Source of the DNA: Acinetobacter sp. XS-4
Lineage (GTDB): Bacteria; Pseudomonadota; Gammaproteobacteria; Pseudomonadales; Moraxellaceae
Assembly (NCBI RefSeq): GCF_023920705.1
Contig: NZ_CP094657.1
Coordinates: 1,488,001-1,552,000 of the forward strand
Length of the DNA stretch: 64,000 bases
Direction: 5' to 3'
Shown: piece after piece, positions 1-7,252 of the stretch
Layout of the letters: each line of letters starts with the position of its first letter
Numbering within the stretch: the first letter of the stretch is position 1
Notes under the pieces: generated by a model
What the model was told of the DNA's origin: nothing
The model's database searches: none
Seen by the model: the letters and a program-made list of their open reading frames with translations, nothing else
Program-made: the position numbers and the translations under genes

Positions 1-49
1 AATTAATATAAAAAATTCACATGAGCCTTTAAATGTGACAAGAAAAAGT

Positions 50-319
50 ATGAGTGAAGCAAACAAACCTCGTAGTGAAAGTAAGGCAACCTCGACTGTC
101 GCGTGGGGTGTGATTCTATTTGGAGTTGTTTTAGGAGTAGCCTTTATTTTGTCATATGGGCAAGTTGAAACAAGAAATGATAATTTAGACATTATTCAAG
201 TCTGGTCTAAAGAGATGGTTACAGTTGGTCTTTTTATTATATTTAATGGGCTACTGTTTGGTTACTTACTTTTAAAAATGAGTAGTATTTTGAACCATCT
301 TGAAAATAACAAAAACTAA
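50..319 (+). CDS. Small two-helix membrane protein, unknown function
   Basis: An 89-residue protein with two hydrophobic segments (about residues 17-37 and 58-78 from the ATG) joined by a short polar loop, so probably an inner-membrane protein with charged ends. I chose the ATG at 50; a GTG at 35 would add five residues and neither start has a convincing Shine-Dalgarno. No family was recognised. It stands alone: the next gene begins about 100 nt downstream on the same strand. That it is a gene rests on the clean frame and plausible topology only. Confidence 0.6.
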   Translation: MSEANKPRSESKATSTVAWGVILFGVVLGVAFILSYGQVETRNDNLDIIQVWSKEMVTVGLFIIFNGLLFGYLLLKMSSILNHLENNKN

Positions 320-426
320 AACGTATCTTAAAGTGTCAGTTACACAAATGATGATTGTTTGGTGTTGAATGTAGTCGTTAATTATTTAAGCATGGAATGA
401 CACAAGTTAAGTAAAGGATGAATCTC

Positions 427-627
427 ATGATTGATGAAGAAAAACCCTTAAATTTTGACGATGATGAAGAACCTCTAGATTTTGCCGATGAAGAATTTAT
501 CGATGATAAAAAAGAGGATGAGTTGTATAACAGCATTACCAAAGATGGTTCGAGTGTAGATCCTGCCGATGATGGTGAGCGTCACATTCGCCCTGAAGAT
601 GGTGATCCCATCGAAATTGAAGAATAA
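427..627 (+). CDS. Small, very acidic hypothetical protein
   Basis: A 66-residue soluble protein dominated by Asp and Glu (runs such as FDDDEEPLDFADEE and the C-terminal IEIEE), with no signal peptide or membrane segment. An in-frame ATG exists at 418, but AAAGGA at 413-418 overlaps it and sits 8 nt ahead of the ATG at 427, which is therefore the better start. A rho-independent terminator follows directly. Acidic proteins of this size can be chaperone-like or nucleic-acid mimics, but nothing here identifies a role. Confidence 0.65.
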   Translation: MIDEEKPLNFDDDEEPLDFADEEFIDDKKEDELYNSITKDGSSVDPADDGERHIRPEDGDPIEIEE

Positions 628-633
628 ATTAAA

Positions 634-658
634 GCCCAATTCAATATTGGGCATTTTT
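634..658 (+). terminator. Rho-independent terminator
   Basis: GCCCAAT (634-640) pairs with ATTGGGC (646-652) and is followed by ATTTTT. It ends the transcript of the acidic small protein. Confidence 0.75.
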
Positions 659-706
659 AATATTTGGGATTTCTAGTCAAACAGCACGGTACGTTCGAGG
701 TTATTT

Positions 707-724
707 AATCATTATCATTAATGA
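707..724. promoter_or_regulatory. Possible Fur-like AT palindrome
   Basis: AATCATTATCATTAATGA resembles the repeated hexamers of a Fur box (TGATAATGATT on the other strand). It lies about 90 nt upstream of the DUF4442 gene. The match is partial in an AT-rich region, so this is weak. Confidence 0.2.
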
Positions 725-811
725 CTCAAAAAATTGAAAACTAAGCAATGAGTGTAGAAGTGGGTACATATATATTTATTGAATGATTTATTCTCGAATT
801 GAAGTAAAACT

Positions 812-1321
812 ATGAGTCATTATATTTCTACATTTACCAACAAAATCAAAAATAAAGCAGTTCCACCGGTCAATGATGTTCTGCTCGCGTTTAAGACTTT
901 GAAAAATTTACCAGGCGGATTAACGCTATTATCAAAGGTTGTTAGTCGAGTTGCTCCATATTTTCAGACCGTAAATCCAATGATTCAAAAATTAGATTTA
1001 AACGTGTGCGAAGCCTCAATCAAAAAAAATAAATCAATCGAAAATCATATTGGCACGGTACACGTTATTGCCATATGTAATGGATTGGAATTTGTGATGG
1101 GTGTGTTAGCTGAAGCATCAGTACCTCAACACTTAAGATGGTTACCCAAAGGTATGAGCGTAAATTACGTAGCTAAGGCAGATTCTGATATTAAATTAGT
1201 AGCAACAATTGATGAGGAGTGGAAAGTTGGAGATATGCAAGTAAAAATTAACGCTTATAGAGCTGATGGACAGCCTGTAGTTCAAGGGTATATTACGCTT
1301 TGGGTTACAGAGAAAAAGTAA
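812..1321 (+). CDS. DUF4442 hot-dog fold protein (putative thioesterase-like)
   Basis: A 169-residue cytoplasmic protein matching the DUF4442 pattern: an N-terminal helix (residues 20-55, ending VAPYFQTVNPMIQKLD), a central hot-dog helix region (HVIAICNGLEFVMGVLAEASVP) and C-terminal strands ending VVQGYITLWVTEKK. Members are related to PaaI/YiiD-type acyl-CoA thioesterases, but the substrate is unknown and I see no diagnostic catalytic residue. The endolysin gene starts only 15 nt downstream, so the two may be co-transcribed although no functional link is obvious. Confidence 0.75.
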   Translation: MSHYISTFTNKIKNKAVPPVNDVLLAFKTLKNLPGGLTLLSKVVSRVAPYFQTVNPMIQKLDLNVCEASIKKNKSIENHIGTVHVIAICNGLEFVMGVLAEASVPQHLRWLPKGMSVNYVAKADSDIKLVATIDEEWKVGDMQVKINAYRADGQPVVQGYITLWVTEKK

Positions 1322-1336
1322 ATAACAGGGCATTAA

Positions 1337-1909
1337 ATGCAAAAAATATTGGATTATCTCAGCAAATTTTTTACTGCTAAGCCTCAGCAAGATGCAGCAA
1401 CGGATCAGATTGCTACAGCAATCGATCATGGTGATGAATTGATAGGTGTCGCTGTTGATGAGATGTCTCTTAGTTTAGAAGGTGTAAACCTAATTTGTAA
1501 TTTTGAAGGATTAAAACTTAGTGCTTATGACGATGGTACTGGGGTATGGACTATTGGATATGGCACGACACGATATCCTAATGGCCAGCGTGTAAGTGAA
1601 GGAGACCGATGCACACTTGAACAGGCTAAAGCTTATATGCAGCATGATTTAAAGATATTTGAGCGTGCAGTAAATAGTGCTGTAAAGATGCCTTTAAAAC
1701 AAAGCCAATTCGATGCATTAGTTTCTTTGACTTATAACATTGGAGTAGGGGCTTTTAAAAACTCGACCTTACTCAAAAAGTTAAATTTAGGTGATTACAA
1801 AGAGGCTGCAAACCAGTTTGATGTCTGGGTCAATGCTGGTGGTAAGCGGTTGCAGGGGCTGGTGAATCGCCGTGCAATCGAAAAGAAATTATTTTTATCG
1901 TCAAAATAG
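1337..1909 (+). CDS. GH24 (T4/P21-type) lysozyme, endolysin-like
   Basis: A 190-residue muramidase-family protein. The GH24 catalytic signature is intact: Glu57 in NFEGLKLSAYDD, Asp66, and Thr72 in the TIGYGTT segment, with the conserved FDALVSLTYNIGVGAF and GLVNRRAIEKKLF motifs in the C-terminal lobe. About 50 residues precede the catalytic domain. They contain no obvious signal-anchor helix of the SAR-endolysin kind, so export would need a holin or lysis. No other phage gene is nearby, so this is probably a domesticated or relic endolysin. It would cleave the MurNAc-GlcNAc bond of peptidoglycan. Confidence 0.88.
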   Translation: MQKILDYLSKFFTAKPQQDAATDQIATAIDHGDELIGVAVDEMSLSLEGVNLICNFEGLKLSAYDDGTGVWTIGYGTTRYPNGQRVSEGDRCTLEQAKAYMQHDLKIFERAVNSAVKMPLKQSQFDALVSLTYNIGVGAFKNSTLLKKLNLGDYKEAANQFDVWVNAGGKRLQGLVNRRAIEKKLFLSSK

Positions 1910-1946
1910 TGCTTTCAATTTTTATTAAACTTTATCAAAAAATCAT

Positions 1947-1974
1947 GAAAAGCCCCAAATAGTCAGGGCTTTTC
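1947..1974. terminator. Terminator between convergent genes
   Basis: GAAAAGCCC (1947-1955) pairs with GGGCTTTTC (1966-1974) between the endolysin gene and the convergent AhpD-like gene. It can act in both directions. Confidence 0.7.
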
Positions 1975-1993
1975 CATATACAAGTTGAATGGA

Positions 1994-2410
1994 TTAACTC
2001 TTATCGCCTAAAGTGATTCTAAGTCGGTTTAAAGCCCCCATGAGCGAAATGCTGGTCGTCAACTCTACAATCTCTCTTTCACTAAAATATTCAGTTAAAT
2101 GAGCTTTTACAGTTTCAATTTTGTCAGATAGAAAAGTGACTGCCTCCGCAAGTTCAAGAGCCAGAAGCTGCTTCTTTGAAAAGGCATTCGAATGTTTATA
2201 GCCCGGAATTTTATCAATGACTTCTTGGCTTACTCCCATATCTCTTAATTCCTGAGCATGAAAAGCGCAGCAGTAAGCACAGCCGTTGATTTGTGACACA
2301 TATAACTCAGCTAAAGCAATGATTTGAGGGTCGATGCCTGATGTACGAATAGATGCATGTGCTGAGTACAAATGATTAATCGTTTTTTTAGCAACTTCTT
2401 TATATTCCAT
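1994..2410 (-). CDS. AhpD-like / carboxymuconolactone decarboxylase family protein
   Basis: A 138-residue all-helical protein of the AhpD/CMD superfamily. The NGCAYCCAFHAQELR segment carries the family CxxC and following His used in alkylhydroperoxidase-type thiol redox chemistry. A TTG at 2422 would add four residues; the ATG at 2410 is preferred. It is divergent from an HxlR regulator across about 110 nt containing a repeated palindromic operator, which suggests redox- or electrophile-responsive control. The exact substrate is unknown. Confidence 0.85.
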   Translation of the reverse strand: MEYKEVAKKTINHLYSAHASIRTSGIDPQIIALAELYVSQINGCAYCCAFHAQELRDMGVSQEVIDKIPGYKHSNAFSKKQLLALELAEAVTFLSDKIETVKAHLTEYFSEREIVELTTSISLMGALNRLRITLGDKS

Positions 2411-2454
2411 AATATAGACCAAGCTTTTTGTGATAAAAAACTATTATTTACTAC

Positions 2455-2512
2455 TAGGTATAGATTGTAAATTAGGCACTATTTTGTTATATAGGTATAT
2501 TTTTTATACCTA
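2455..2512. promoter_or_regulatory. Putative HxlR operator: three TAGGTATA half-sites
   Basis: TAGGTATA occurs at 2455-2462 and 2492-2499, and its reverse complement TATACCTA at 2505-2512. The last two form an 8-bp perfect inverted repeat with a 5-nt spacer ending 8 nt before the HxlR start. The array lies between the divergent AhpD-like and HxlR genes, so it is the obvious binding site for the HxlR dimer. Confidence 0.65.
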
Positions 2513-2520
2513 ATTAATCA

Positions 2521-2835
2521 ATGAAAGATAATATTTCTGGCTGTTCTGTAGAAGAAGCAATGACAGTATTGGGTGGTCGCTGGAGAATGTTAATTATTTC
2601 ATTTCTCATCGAAAGACCTATGCGCTTTAATGAGCTAAGACGCGCAATACCTAATATTTCTCAAAGAATGTTAACTTTAGAATTACGTTTTCTTGAAGAA
2701 GAAGGGTTTATTAACAGAGAAGTTTTTGCAGAAGTTCCTGTTAAAGTTGAGTACTCATTAACGGAAGATGGCAAGAAATTAAATGGTTTAGTTGATGTAC
2801 TAAAAGAAGTGGGAACTTGGCTAAAAGTAAGATAA
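2521..2835 (+). CDS. HxlR-family winged-helix regulator
   Basis: A 104-residue regulator with the full HxlR core: CSVEEAMTVLGGRWRMLIISFL (first helix), MRFNELRRAIPNISQRMLTLELRFLEEEGF (recognition helix-turn-helix) and a wing ending VEYSLTEDGKKL. Cys8 sits where many HxlR proteins (YodB, HypR) have a redox-sensing cysteine. It is divergent from the AhpD-like gene and probably represses it and itself from the TAGGTATA sites. No Shine-Dalgarno is visible upstream of the ATG, but the family start is conserved here. Confidence 0.9.
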   Translation: MKDNISGCSVEEAMTVLGGRWRMLIISFLIERPMRFNELRRAIPNISQRMLTLELRFLEEEGFINREVFAEVPVKVEYSLTEDGKKLNGLVDVLKEVGTWLKVR

Positions 2836-2929
2836 TGAGGTTTGTTTTATAGTTTTATTTAATGTGTTTTAGATCACACCGAGATCGTATGTGCCCATTT
2901 TCATAGGATCATTTATATAAATTTTAGGT

Positions 2930-3066
2930 ATAAAAAAAGCCTGATGCTACGAATCAGGCTTCAGTATTCATCAACAATAGGAGTTGGTGAACAAGACCAA
3001 TCTAACAGACCTGCTCTATAAAGGCAAACCAATGGTCGACCAGACAGTTCATATAAGTATGAGCTT
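2930..3066 (-). ncRNA. Candidate small RNA A
   Basis: Minus-strand candidate of about 130 nt. A TATAAT hexamer (complement of 3073-3078) could serve as the -10, and a terminator (stem at 2939-2945 and 2953-2959 with seven T) closes it. The -35 region is poor. Inferred from terminator polarity, not from a known RNA family. Confidence 0.3.
2937..2961 (-). terminator. Minus-strand rho-independent terminator
   Basis: AAGCCTGAT and ATCAGGCTT form a 9-bp stem. A run of seven T follows only on the minus strand; the plus side reads CAGTATT. Confidence 0.75.
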
Positions 3067-3084
3067 TCTCAAATTATAGGCATT

Positions 3085-3115
3085 AAAAAAGCCCTTGCTC
3101 GAAAGCGAAGGGCTT
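3085..3115 (-). terminator. Minus-strand rho-independent terminator
   Basis: AAGCCCTT (3089-3096) pairs with AAGGGCTT (3108-3115). The A-run 3085-3090 gives a poly-T tail on the minus strand only. Confidence 0.75.
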
Positions 3116-3175
3116 AGTCGTTCATTGATCTAGCAATGAACTATATAAGGCTCATCTCATACTAAGTTCAGTATA
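3085..3175 (-). ncRNA. Candidate small RNA B
   Basis: Minus-strand candidate of about 80-90 nt: a hairpin GTTCATTG/CAATGAAC (3120-3141) followed by the terminator hairpin at 3089-3115 with a six-T tail. A TATACT hexamer lies just upstream on the minus strand. The start site is uncertain and no family was recognised. Confidence 0.3.
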
Positions 3176-3449
3176 TCTGAAATTGGAGCAACAAAGAAGA
3201 AAACATTTCGAATAGTTATTTAAAACATCTTAATTACTCATATCGTCTTTCGATGGCCTAACCCAAGTGTTTGGAAGATACTTAATATTGGGTAAGAAAT
3301 ATTGAAAAACGTAATTTTTATCTTTAGCACTTATTCTAGTTTTAACGAAATCTACACACTTAAACAATTAGTTGAAAAAAGTTTCAATAATCTAGCCAGA
3401 TAGCATGTTAAGTTTTTCTCAATCATAAAAATTTAAAAAGGATTAAAAC

Positions 3450-3713
3450 ATGAAATTTTCTTACCAAGATCTTGCTGGAAATAATGTTGAAGTCGCGTGT
3501 GAAAGTTATATTCATATACCGTCAGGAACAACAGTGAAATCTACAGAGGCTGGCAATTATCACCCTACTGAAAATTTCAGATTTTTTAAGAAAACTGAAG
3601 CTGATTCTATGCCCATCTATCGATTTGCTATTGACCAAAATTCTAATGTTTTTAATAGTGATGAACTTCCAGCATTAGCTCAAATTGGGACAGACTGGAA
3701 AAATTTAGATTAA
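3450..3713 (+). CDS. Small hypothetical protein
   Basis: An 87-residue soluble protein with no signal peptide or membrane segment, starting MKFSYQDLAGNNVEV. AAAAAGGA lies 8 nt ahead of the ATG, a good Shine-Dalgarno, and a strong terminator follows, so this looks like a real single-gene transcript. The sequence is mixed polar with several aromatic residues and resembles no family I know. Confidence 0.7.
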   Translation: MKFSYQDLAGNNVEVACESYIHIPSGTTVKSTEAGNYHPTENFRFFKKTEADSMPIYRFAIDQNSNVFNSDELPALAQIGTDWKNLD

Positions 3714-3723
3714 ATTTTTACTC

Positions 3724-3756
3724 AATCTAAGACCCTCAGTCGAGGGTTTTAGATTG
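3724..3756. terminator. Bidirectional terminator
   Basis: A long stem, AATCTAA-ACCCTC with GAGGGT-TTAGATT, lies between convergent genes. The inner ACCCTC/GAGGGT stem is followed by TTTT. Confidence 0.75.
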
Positions 3757-3766
3757 TTTGTATGAG

Positions 3767-4621
3767 TTATTTCTTTTTAAATACAAGCATTAAGCCTAGC
3801 AGAATCGCAATCATTCCGATTAAACCTGCAACTGGCAACTTATTTTTTAAAATTAGAAAATCTAGAAGTGCAGTAACGACAGGGACTAAATAGAATAGGC
3901 TTGTCACATTGACAATATTGCCCTGACTTAAAAGCCGGTAAAGTAAAAGCTGCGCAACTACAGAAATTAAAATTCCAAGAAATAAGACTGAAATAATCAG
4001 TTGTGAATTCCACGTTACTTCAAAATGTTCAAACGGAACTATAAACAGGCAGACCACAAGACTAACTATATATTGTAGCGGTAAGACATCTGTAGGGGCT
4101 TGCTGAATGTTCTTTTGCATGATGGCACCAAAAGTTATACAGATGAGGGCTGTCAAAGCAAAGAGTATCCCGATTGGAGCTATAAACGACATCGTCAGGC
4201 TTTTCCAGACTAAAAGAATAAGCCCAGCTAAAGCAATGCATAAACCGAATAGTCTTTCTTTTTGTAAATTCTTTTCTAGAAGGCAAAGCGTCAAAATGGG
4301 TTGTATTCCCATGATTGTAGCCATTAAGCCTGGAGTAACTCCATGAGCCATCGCTTTAAAATAGCAAATTGAATAACCTGCAATCATAAGCAGTCCAGTA
4401 AGCAGAACTTGCTTTCGGGTTCCATGTTTGGGTAAGAGTCTTTTTCTAAAAATAGCCAGTAGTGAAAGAACAATCAAAGCGGTAGAAAAGCGTAGAATTA
4501 ATAATGCCATTGGCGAGGCATTATCTAGTCCCCAACGAGTAAAAATTGCAGCACTTCCCCAAAGTAAAACGAAAATAGATGTCGCACTTTGTGATGCAAG
4601 CATCTGTTTATTTAGGCGCAT
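3767..4621 (-). CDS. EamA/DMT family permease
   Basis: A 284-residue inner-membrane protein with about ten hydrophobic helices in two EamA repeats (residues about 13-135 and 150-280); the first repeat opens with the typical FVLLWGSAAIFTRWGL. The start has an excellent Shine-Dalgarno, AGGAGG, 5 nt upstream. EamA proteins export small metabolites or amino acids; the substrate cannot be told. It is divergent from a LysR regulator 225 nt away, which probably controls it. Confidence 0.88.
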   Translation of the reverse strand: MRLNKQMLASQSATSIFVLLWGSAAIFTRWGLDNASPMALLILRFSTALIVLSLLAIFRKRLLPKHGTRKQVLLTGLLMIAGYSICYFKAMAHGVTPGLMATIMGIQPILTLCLLEKNLQKERLFGLCIALAGLILLVWKSLTMSFIAPIGILFALTALICITFGAIMQKNIQQAPTDVLPLQYIVSLVVCLFIVPFEHFEVTWNSQLIISVLFLGILISVVAQLLLYRLLSQGNIVNVTSLFYLVPVVTALLDFLILKNKLPVAGLIGMIAILLGLMLVFKKK

Positions 4622-4845
4622 AAAACCTCCTCCTAGTGCGTATATCTAAGAAATACGAAGTGATGAAATTGTTAGTAGGTGTCGCTATTAACGTGTTATT
4701 GAGACATTAATCAATTCACAGATAGTTTCTTTCAGATAAATGAATTGTTTTAACTTCTTCTAAATTCAGTATGAAAGAGAGAATAAATAAAGAAAAGCGC
4801 ATAATTCTTTTATATACTATTTGAAAATCGAATAGATAAATCGTA

Positions 4846-5715
4846 ATGAATATAAAAAACTTACAGATTGATTGGCTAAAATGCTTTGTCACAGTCGTAG
4901 ATACAGGCTCATTGTCGAATGCAGCACCCGAGTTATATCGCTCTCAGTCTGCGGTTAGCATGCAACTGAAAAAACTAGAAGAAGCGCTGCATTGCCAACT
5001 TTTAATACGAACACATCGACAAATTGAATTAACGTCGCAAGGACAGCTACTTTTAGGTTATGCGCGCCGAATTCTTGACTTACATGCAGAAGCTCAAATG
5101 GCATTTCATGGAGATGAATTAAAGGGCCGTATACGCCTTGGCGTACCTGATGACTATGCCGCTAAATATTTAACACCAGTACTCAAACGGTTTGCGCCAC
5201 GTTACGGAGGTGTTGAAATTGAATTGATCTGTGAGCAGTCGACTTCGTTAATTCCGCGAGTAGAAAGTGGGGATATAGACTTGGCATTAATTTCAAGAGA
5301 TAACGCGCGTCAAGGAACACTGCTATTCCATGAACCGATGGTGTGGGTAGGTTCTCCACAGTTTGAACTCTGGCGAGAAGATCCGCTACCAATTGCAGTT
5401 TACGAAAGTACCAGCCAAGCCAAGAAGAGTGCTATTCATTCTTTGGCATTACAAGGGCGCCGTTATCGTGTGGTATACAACAGTTCAAGTTTAGCTGGGC
5501 AAATTGCAGCAGTAGAAAGTGGGTTAGCAATTGCCGTGTTCACACAGTGCAGTGCACCTGAACATTTAACGATCTTGGGGGCTGATCACGGCCTTGGACC
5601 TTTAGAACCCATGGAAGCCGCTGTTTATCGGAGTAGGGCATCTTTAGAGTCAAAAGCTGTAGATCACCTATATGAATTACTCATTAAAACGCTCAGACAC
5701 TCAGTGAATGTTTAA
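4846..5715 (+). CDS. LysR-family transcriptional regulator
   Basis: A 289-residue LTTR. The N-terminal winged helix-turn-helix (residues 8-67, DTGSLSNAAPELYRSQSAVSMQLKKLEEAL) is followed by a periplasmic-binding-protein-like effector domain from about residue 90 (GRIRLGVPDDYAAKYLTPVL). It is divergent from the EamA permease and is the likely regulator of that exporter. The effector is unknown. Confidence 0.88.
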   Translation: MNIKNLQIDWLKCFVTVVDTGSLSNAAPELYRSQSAVSMQLKKLEEALHCQLLIRTHRQIELTSQGQLLLGYARRILDLHAEAQMAFHGDELKGRIRLGVPDDYAAKYLTPVLKRFAPRYGGVEIELICEQSTSLIPRVESGDIDLALISRDNARQGTLLFHEPMVWVGSPQFELWREDPLPIAVYESTSQAKKSAIHSLALQGRRYRVVYNSSSLAGQIAAVESGLAIAVFTQCSAPEHLTILGADHGLGPLEPMEAAVYRSRASLESKAVDHLYELLIKTLRHSVNV

Positions 5716-5867
5716 TGACCAAATCTTAAGTTGATATTTAAAGGTGAAACTGAAGAGCTTTACATTTTTGCGTTAAATCTACAAAAAAGTCTAGAAACCT
5801 ATGCTGATCGTAAAACGAATAAAAAGTATTTATTAACTCACTATCTAAATAATTCATGAGGTGCAAT

Positions 5868-5999
5868 ATGACAAAAATTATGGCTACCTTGGGTTTAGCT
5901 GCCATTATTTCTATAAGTTTGAGTGCTTGCCAAGGTGAAAATGACACAAAACAGCAAGATAAAACGACCACTCCACATTCAATGGACAAAGATTCTTAA
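5868..5999 (+). CDS. Small predicted lipoprotein (43 residues)
   Basis: A short reading frame starting MTKIMATLGLAAIISISLSAC. It has a hydrophobic signal with lipobox LSAC (Cys21), then a 22-residue very polar tail rich in Asp, Lys, Gln and Thr (ending HSMDKDS). GAGG lies 8 nt before the ATG and a classical terminator starts 14 nt after the stop, so this is a compact transcription unit. The mature peptide would be a tiny outer-membrane-tethered polar tail of unknown role. Confidence 0.75.
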   Translation: MTKIMATLGLAAIISISLSACQGENDTKQQDKTTTPHSMDKDS

Positions 6000-6012
6000 T
6001 CTATAACTGCCG

Positions 6013-6037
6013 AAGCCCATCGAAAGATGGGCTTTTT
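6013..6037 (+). terminator. Rho-independent terminator
   Basis: AAGCCCATC, tetraloop GAAA, GATGGGC, then TTTTT. It ends the small lipoprotein transcript. Confidence 0.85.
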
Positions 6038-6270
6038 ATATCTTTCTATTTTTTGTCTTAAAGTGTGATTTGTAACTCACTAAATTTATTTTTAATGGTA
6101 CTGTTCAAAATATGTTGACTAATATGCTTGGTTTTAAATATATTTAAATCCAACACGAATCACTTTAAATATAAATCTATATTTAAAGTAAATTGATTCA
6201 AGTGTCGTCAGATCAGAAATTTAACCTTTAAATTTGATTATAAAAATATTAATTAATCAAGGAGGTAGGT

Positions 6271-6558
6271 ATGGATGCTAAATTTCATTCTGAAAATGAA
6301 TATGGTTTTATTCTAGATATATTGAACACTTACATGGTGATAAAGAAGACATTAAAAAATGATCATTATCCTTATGATTCATTTGGCTATCTTCTTGCTC
6401 TTTATCAACCACTCAACGTTTATATTCCTCAGCTTCCTCACCCAAAGATTTATATTGAGATTGGCGGAATTTCATATGACCGAATGATTGTTGGGCAAAC
6501 AGAGGATGAGGCGGAAGCTATTAATATTTTATTGAATTTAGGACAACTGGTTGCTTAA
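6271..6558 (+). CDS. Hypothetical protein, 95 residues
   Basis: A soluble protein with a near-perfect Shine-Dalgarno (AAGGAGGT about 5 nt from the ATG), so expression is likely. The N-terminal half looks helical; the middle holds PLNVYIPQLPHPKIYIEIGG and the C-terminus an acidic helix (QTEDEAEAINILLNLGQ). No family was recognised. It is flanked by AT-rich gene-free stretches on both sides. Confidence 0.7.
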   Translation: MDAKFHSENEYGFILDILNTYMVIKKTLKNDHYPYDSFGYLLALYQPLNVYIPQLPHPKIYIEIGGISYDRMIVGQTEDEAEAINILLNLGQLVA

Positions 6559-6589
6559 CAATTAAGTGATATCTTTTAGTACGCAGTTT

Positions 6590-6623
6590 AATTTACTTAA
6601 GAAAAGTGTTTCTTAAGTAAATT
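6590..6623. repeat. 15-bp perfect inverted repeat
   Basis: AATTTACTTAAGAAA (6590-6604) pairs exactly with TTTCTTAAGTAAATT (6609-6623) around the loop AGTG. It lies just after the hypothetical gene. It lacks a T-run, so it is a weak terminator, an mRNA-end stabiliser or a protein site. Confidence 0.6.
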
Positions 6624-6806
6624 CACGACCAAACCAAAGGCCCGGAAATAGTTTTTAAAAGAGAAAACTTAAAAAATTATTTGATGTTTCTATATGTCAT
6701 GATTAAAGAAACTCTCTTATAAGATACAAAAAATCACAAAAGCTAAATCTATAACTTTAAAAGAATTTGTTTATATAACTAAGAACATTAAAAGTAGGTC
6801 ATCGTA

Positions 6807-7169
6807 ATGAAAAAAATATTCTTAGCAACCTTCACAGGATTGGCTTTATTGGGTAGTAATGTAGTCTTGGCTAAACCTGATGCTACCTTAATAAAAGAAG
6901 CGACAAAAAATGTAGTCACGGTGTCTAAAGCAAAAACTTTGGCTGATGAATCTGGAGTAACTTTAACGGGTACAATCGTAAAGCATATTGCTGGTGATCA
7001 TTTTGAGTTTAAAGATGCTACGGGTTCAATTGTAATTGATATTGATGATGACTTGTGGAAACCTCTGCAACTAAAAGCTGGAGATAAAGTGCGTGTTGTA
7101 GGAGAGGTGGATACACATCGAATTAAGCCTACCGACATTGAAGTTTTTAAGATTGAGCGTGTTAAATAA
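6807..7169 (+). CDS. YgiW/YdeI-type BOF (OB-fold) periplasmic stress protein
   Basis: A 120-residue exported protein. The signal peptide is residues 1-22 (cleavage likely after VVLA), followed by an OB-fold domain: VTLTGTIVKHIAGDHFEFKDATG, then IVIDIDDDLWKPLQLKAGDKVRVVGEVDTH. This matches the bacterial OB-fold family of YgiW/YdeI, small periplasmic proteins linked to oxidative and cationic peptide stress in enterics. The single gene is followed by a strong terminator. Confidence 0.88.
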   Translation: MKKIFLATFTGLALLGSNVVLAKPDATLIKEATKNVVTVSKAKTLADESGVTLTGTIVKHIAGDHFEFKDATGSIVIDIDDDLWKPLQLKAGDKVRVVGEVDTHRIKPTDIEVFKIERVK

Positions 7170-7206
7170 AACTAGATCATTAATATAAATATTGCTCAGA
7201 GCAAAC

Positions 7207-7234
7207 AAAAAACTCCTATTTTTAGGAGTTTTTT
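7207..7234. terminator. Bidirectional terminator
   Basis: A perfect 12-bp stem, AAAAAACTCCTA with TAGGAGTTTTTT, lies between the BOF gene and the convergent GNAT gene. Confidence 0.9.
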
Positions 7235-7252
7235 GAAAGATGATAAATTTTA

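Larger units (their letters stand above)
2836..3449. other. Gene-free region with two minus-strand terminators
   Basis: No coding frame of credible quality lies between the HxlR gene and the small gene at 3450. The stretch contains two strong hairpins whose T-runs read only on the minus strand, and a further 8-bp stem (GTTCATTG 3120-3127 with CAATGAAC 3134-3141). Since no minus-strand protein gene is present, small RNAs are the simplest explanation. Confidence 0.5.

Noticed and set aside
5738..5989. 83-residue minus-strand reading frame
   Set aside because: It is antisense to the small lipoprotein gene, which has ribosome site, lipobox and terminator; the minus frame has none.
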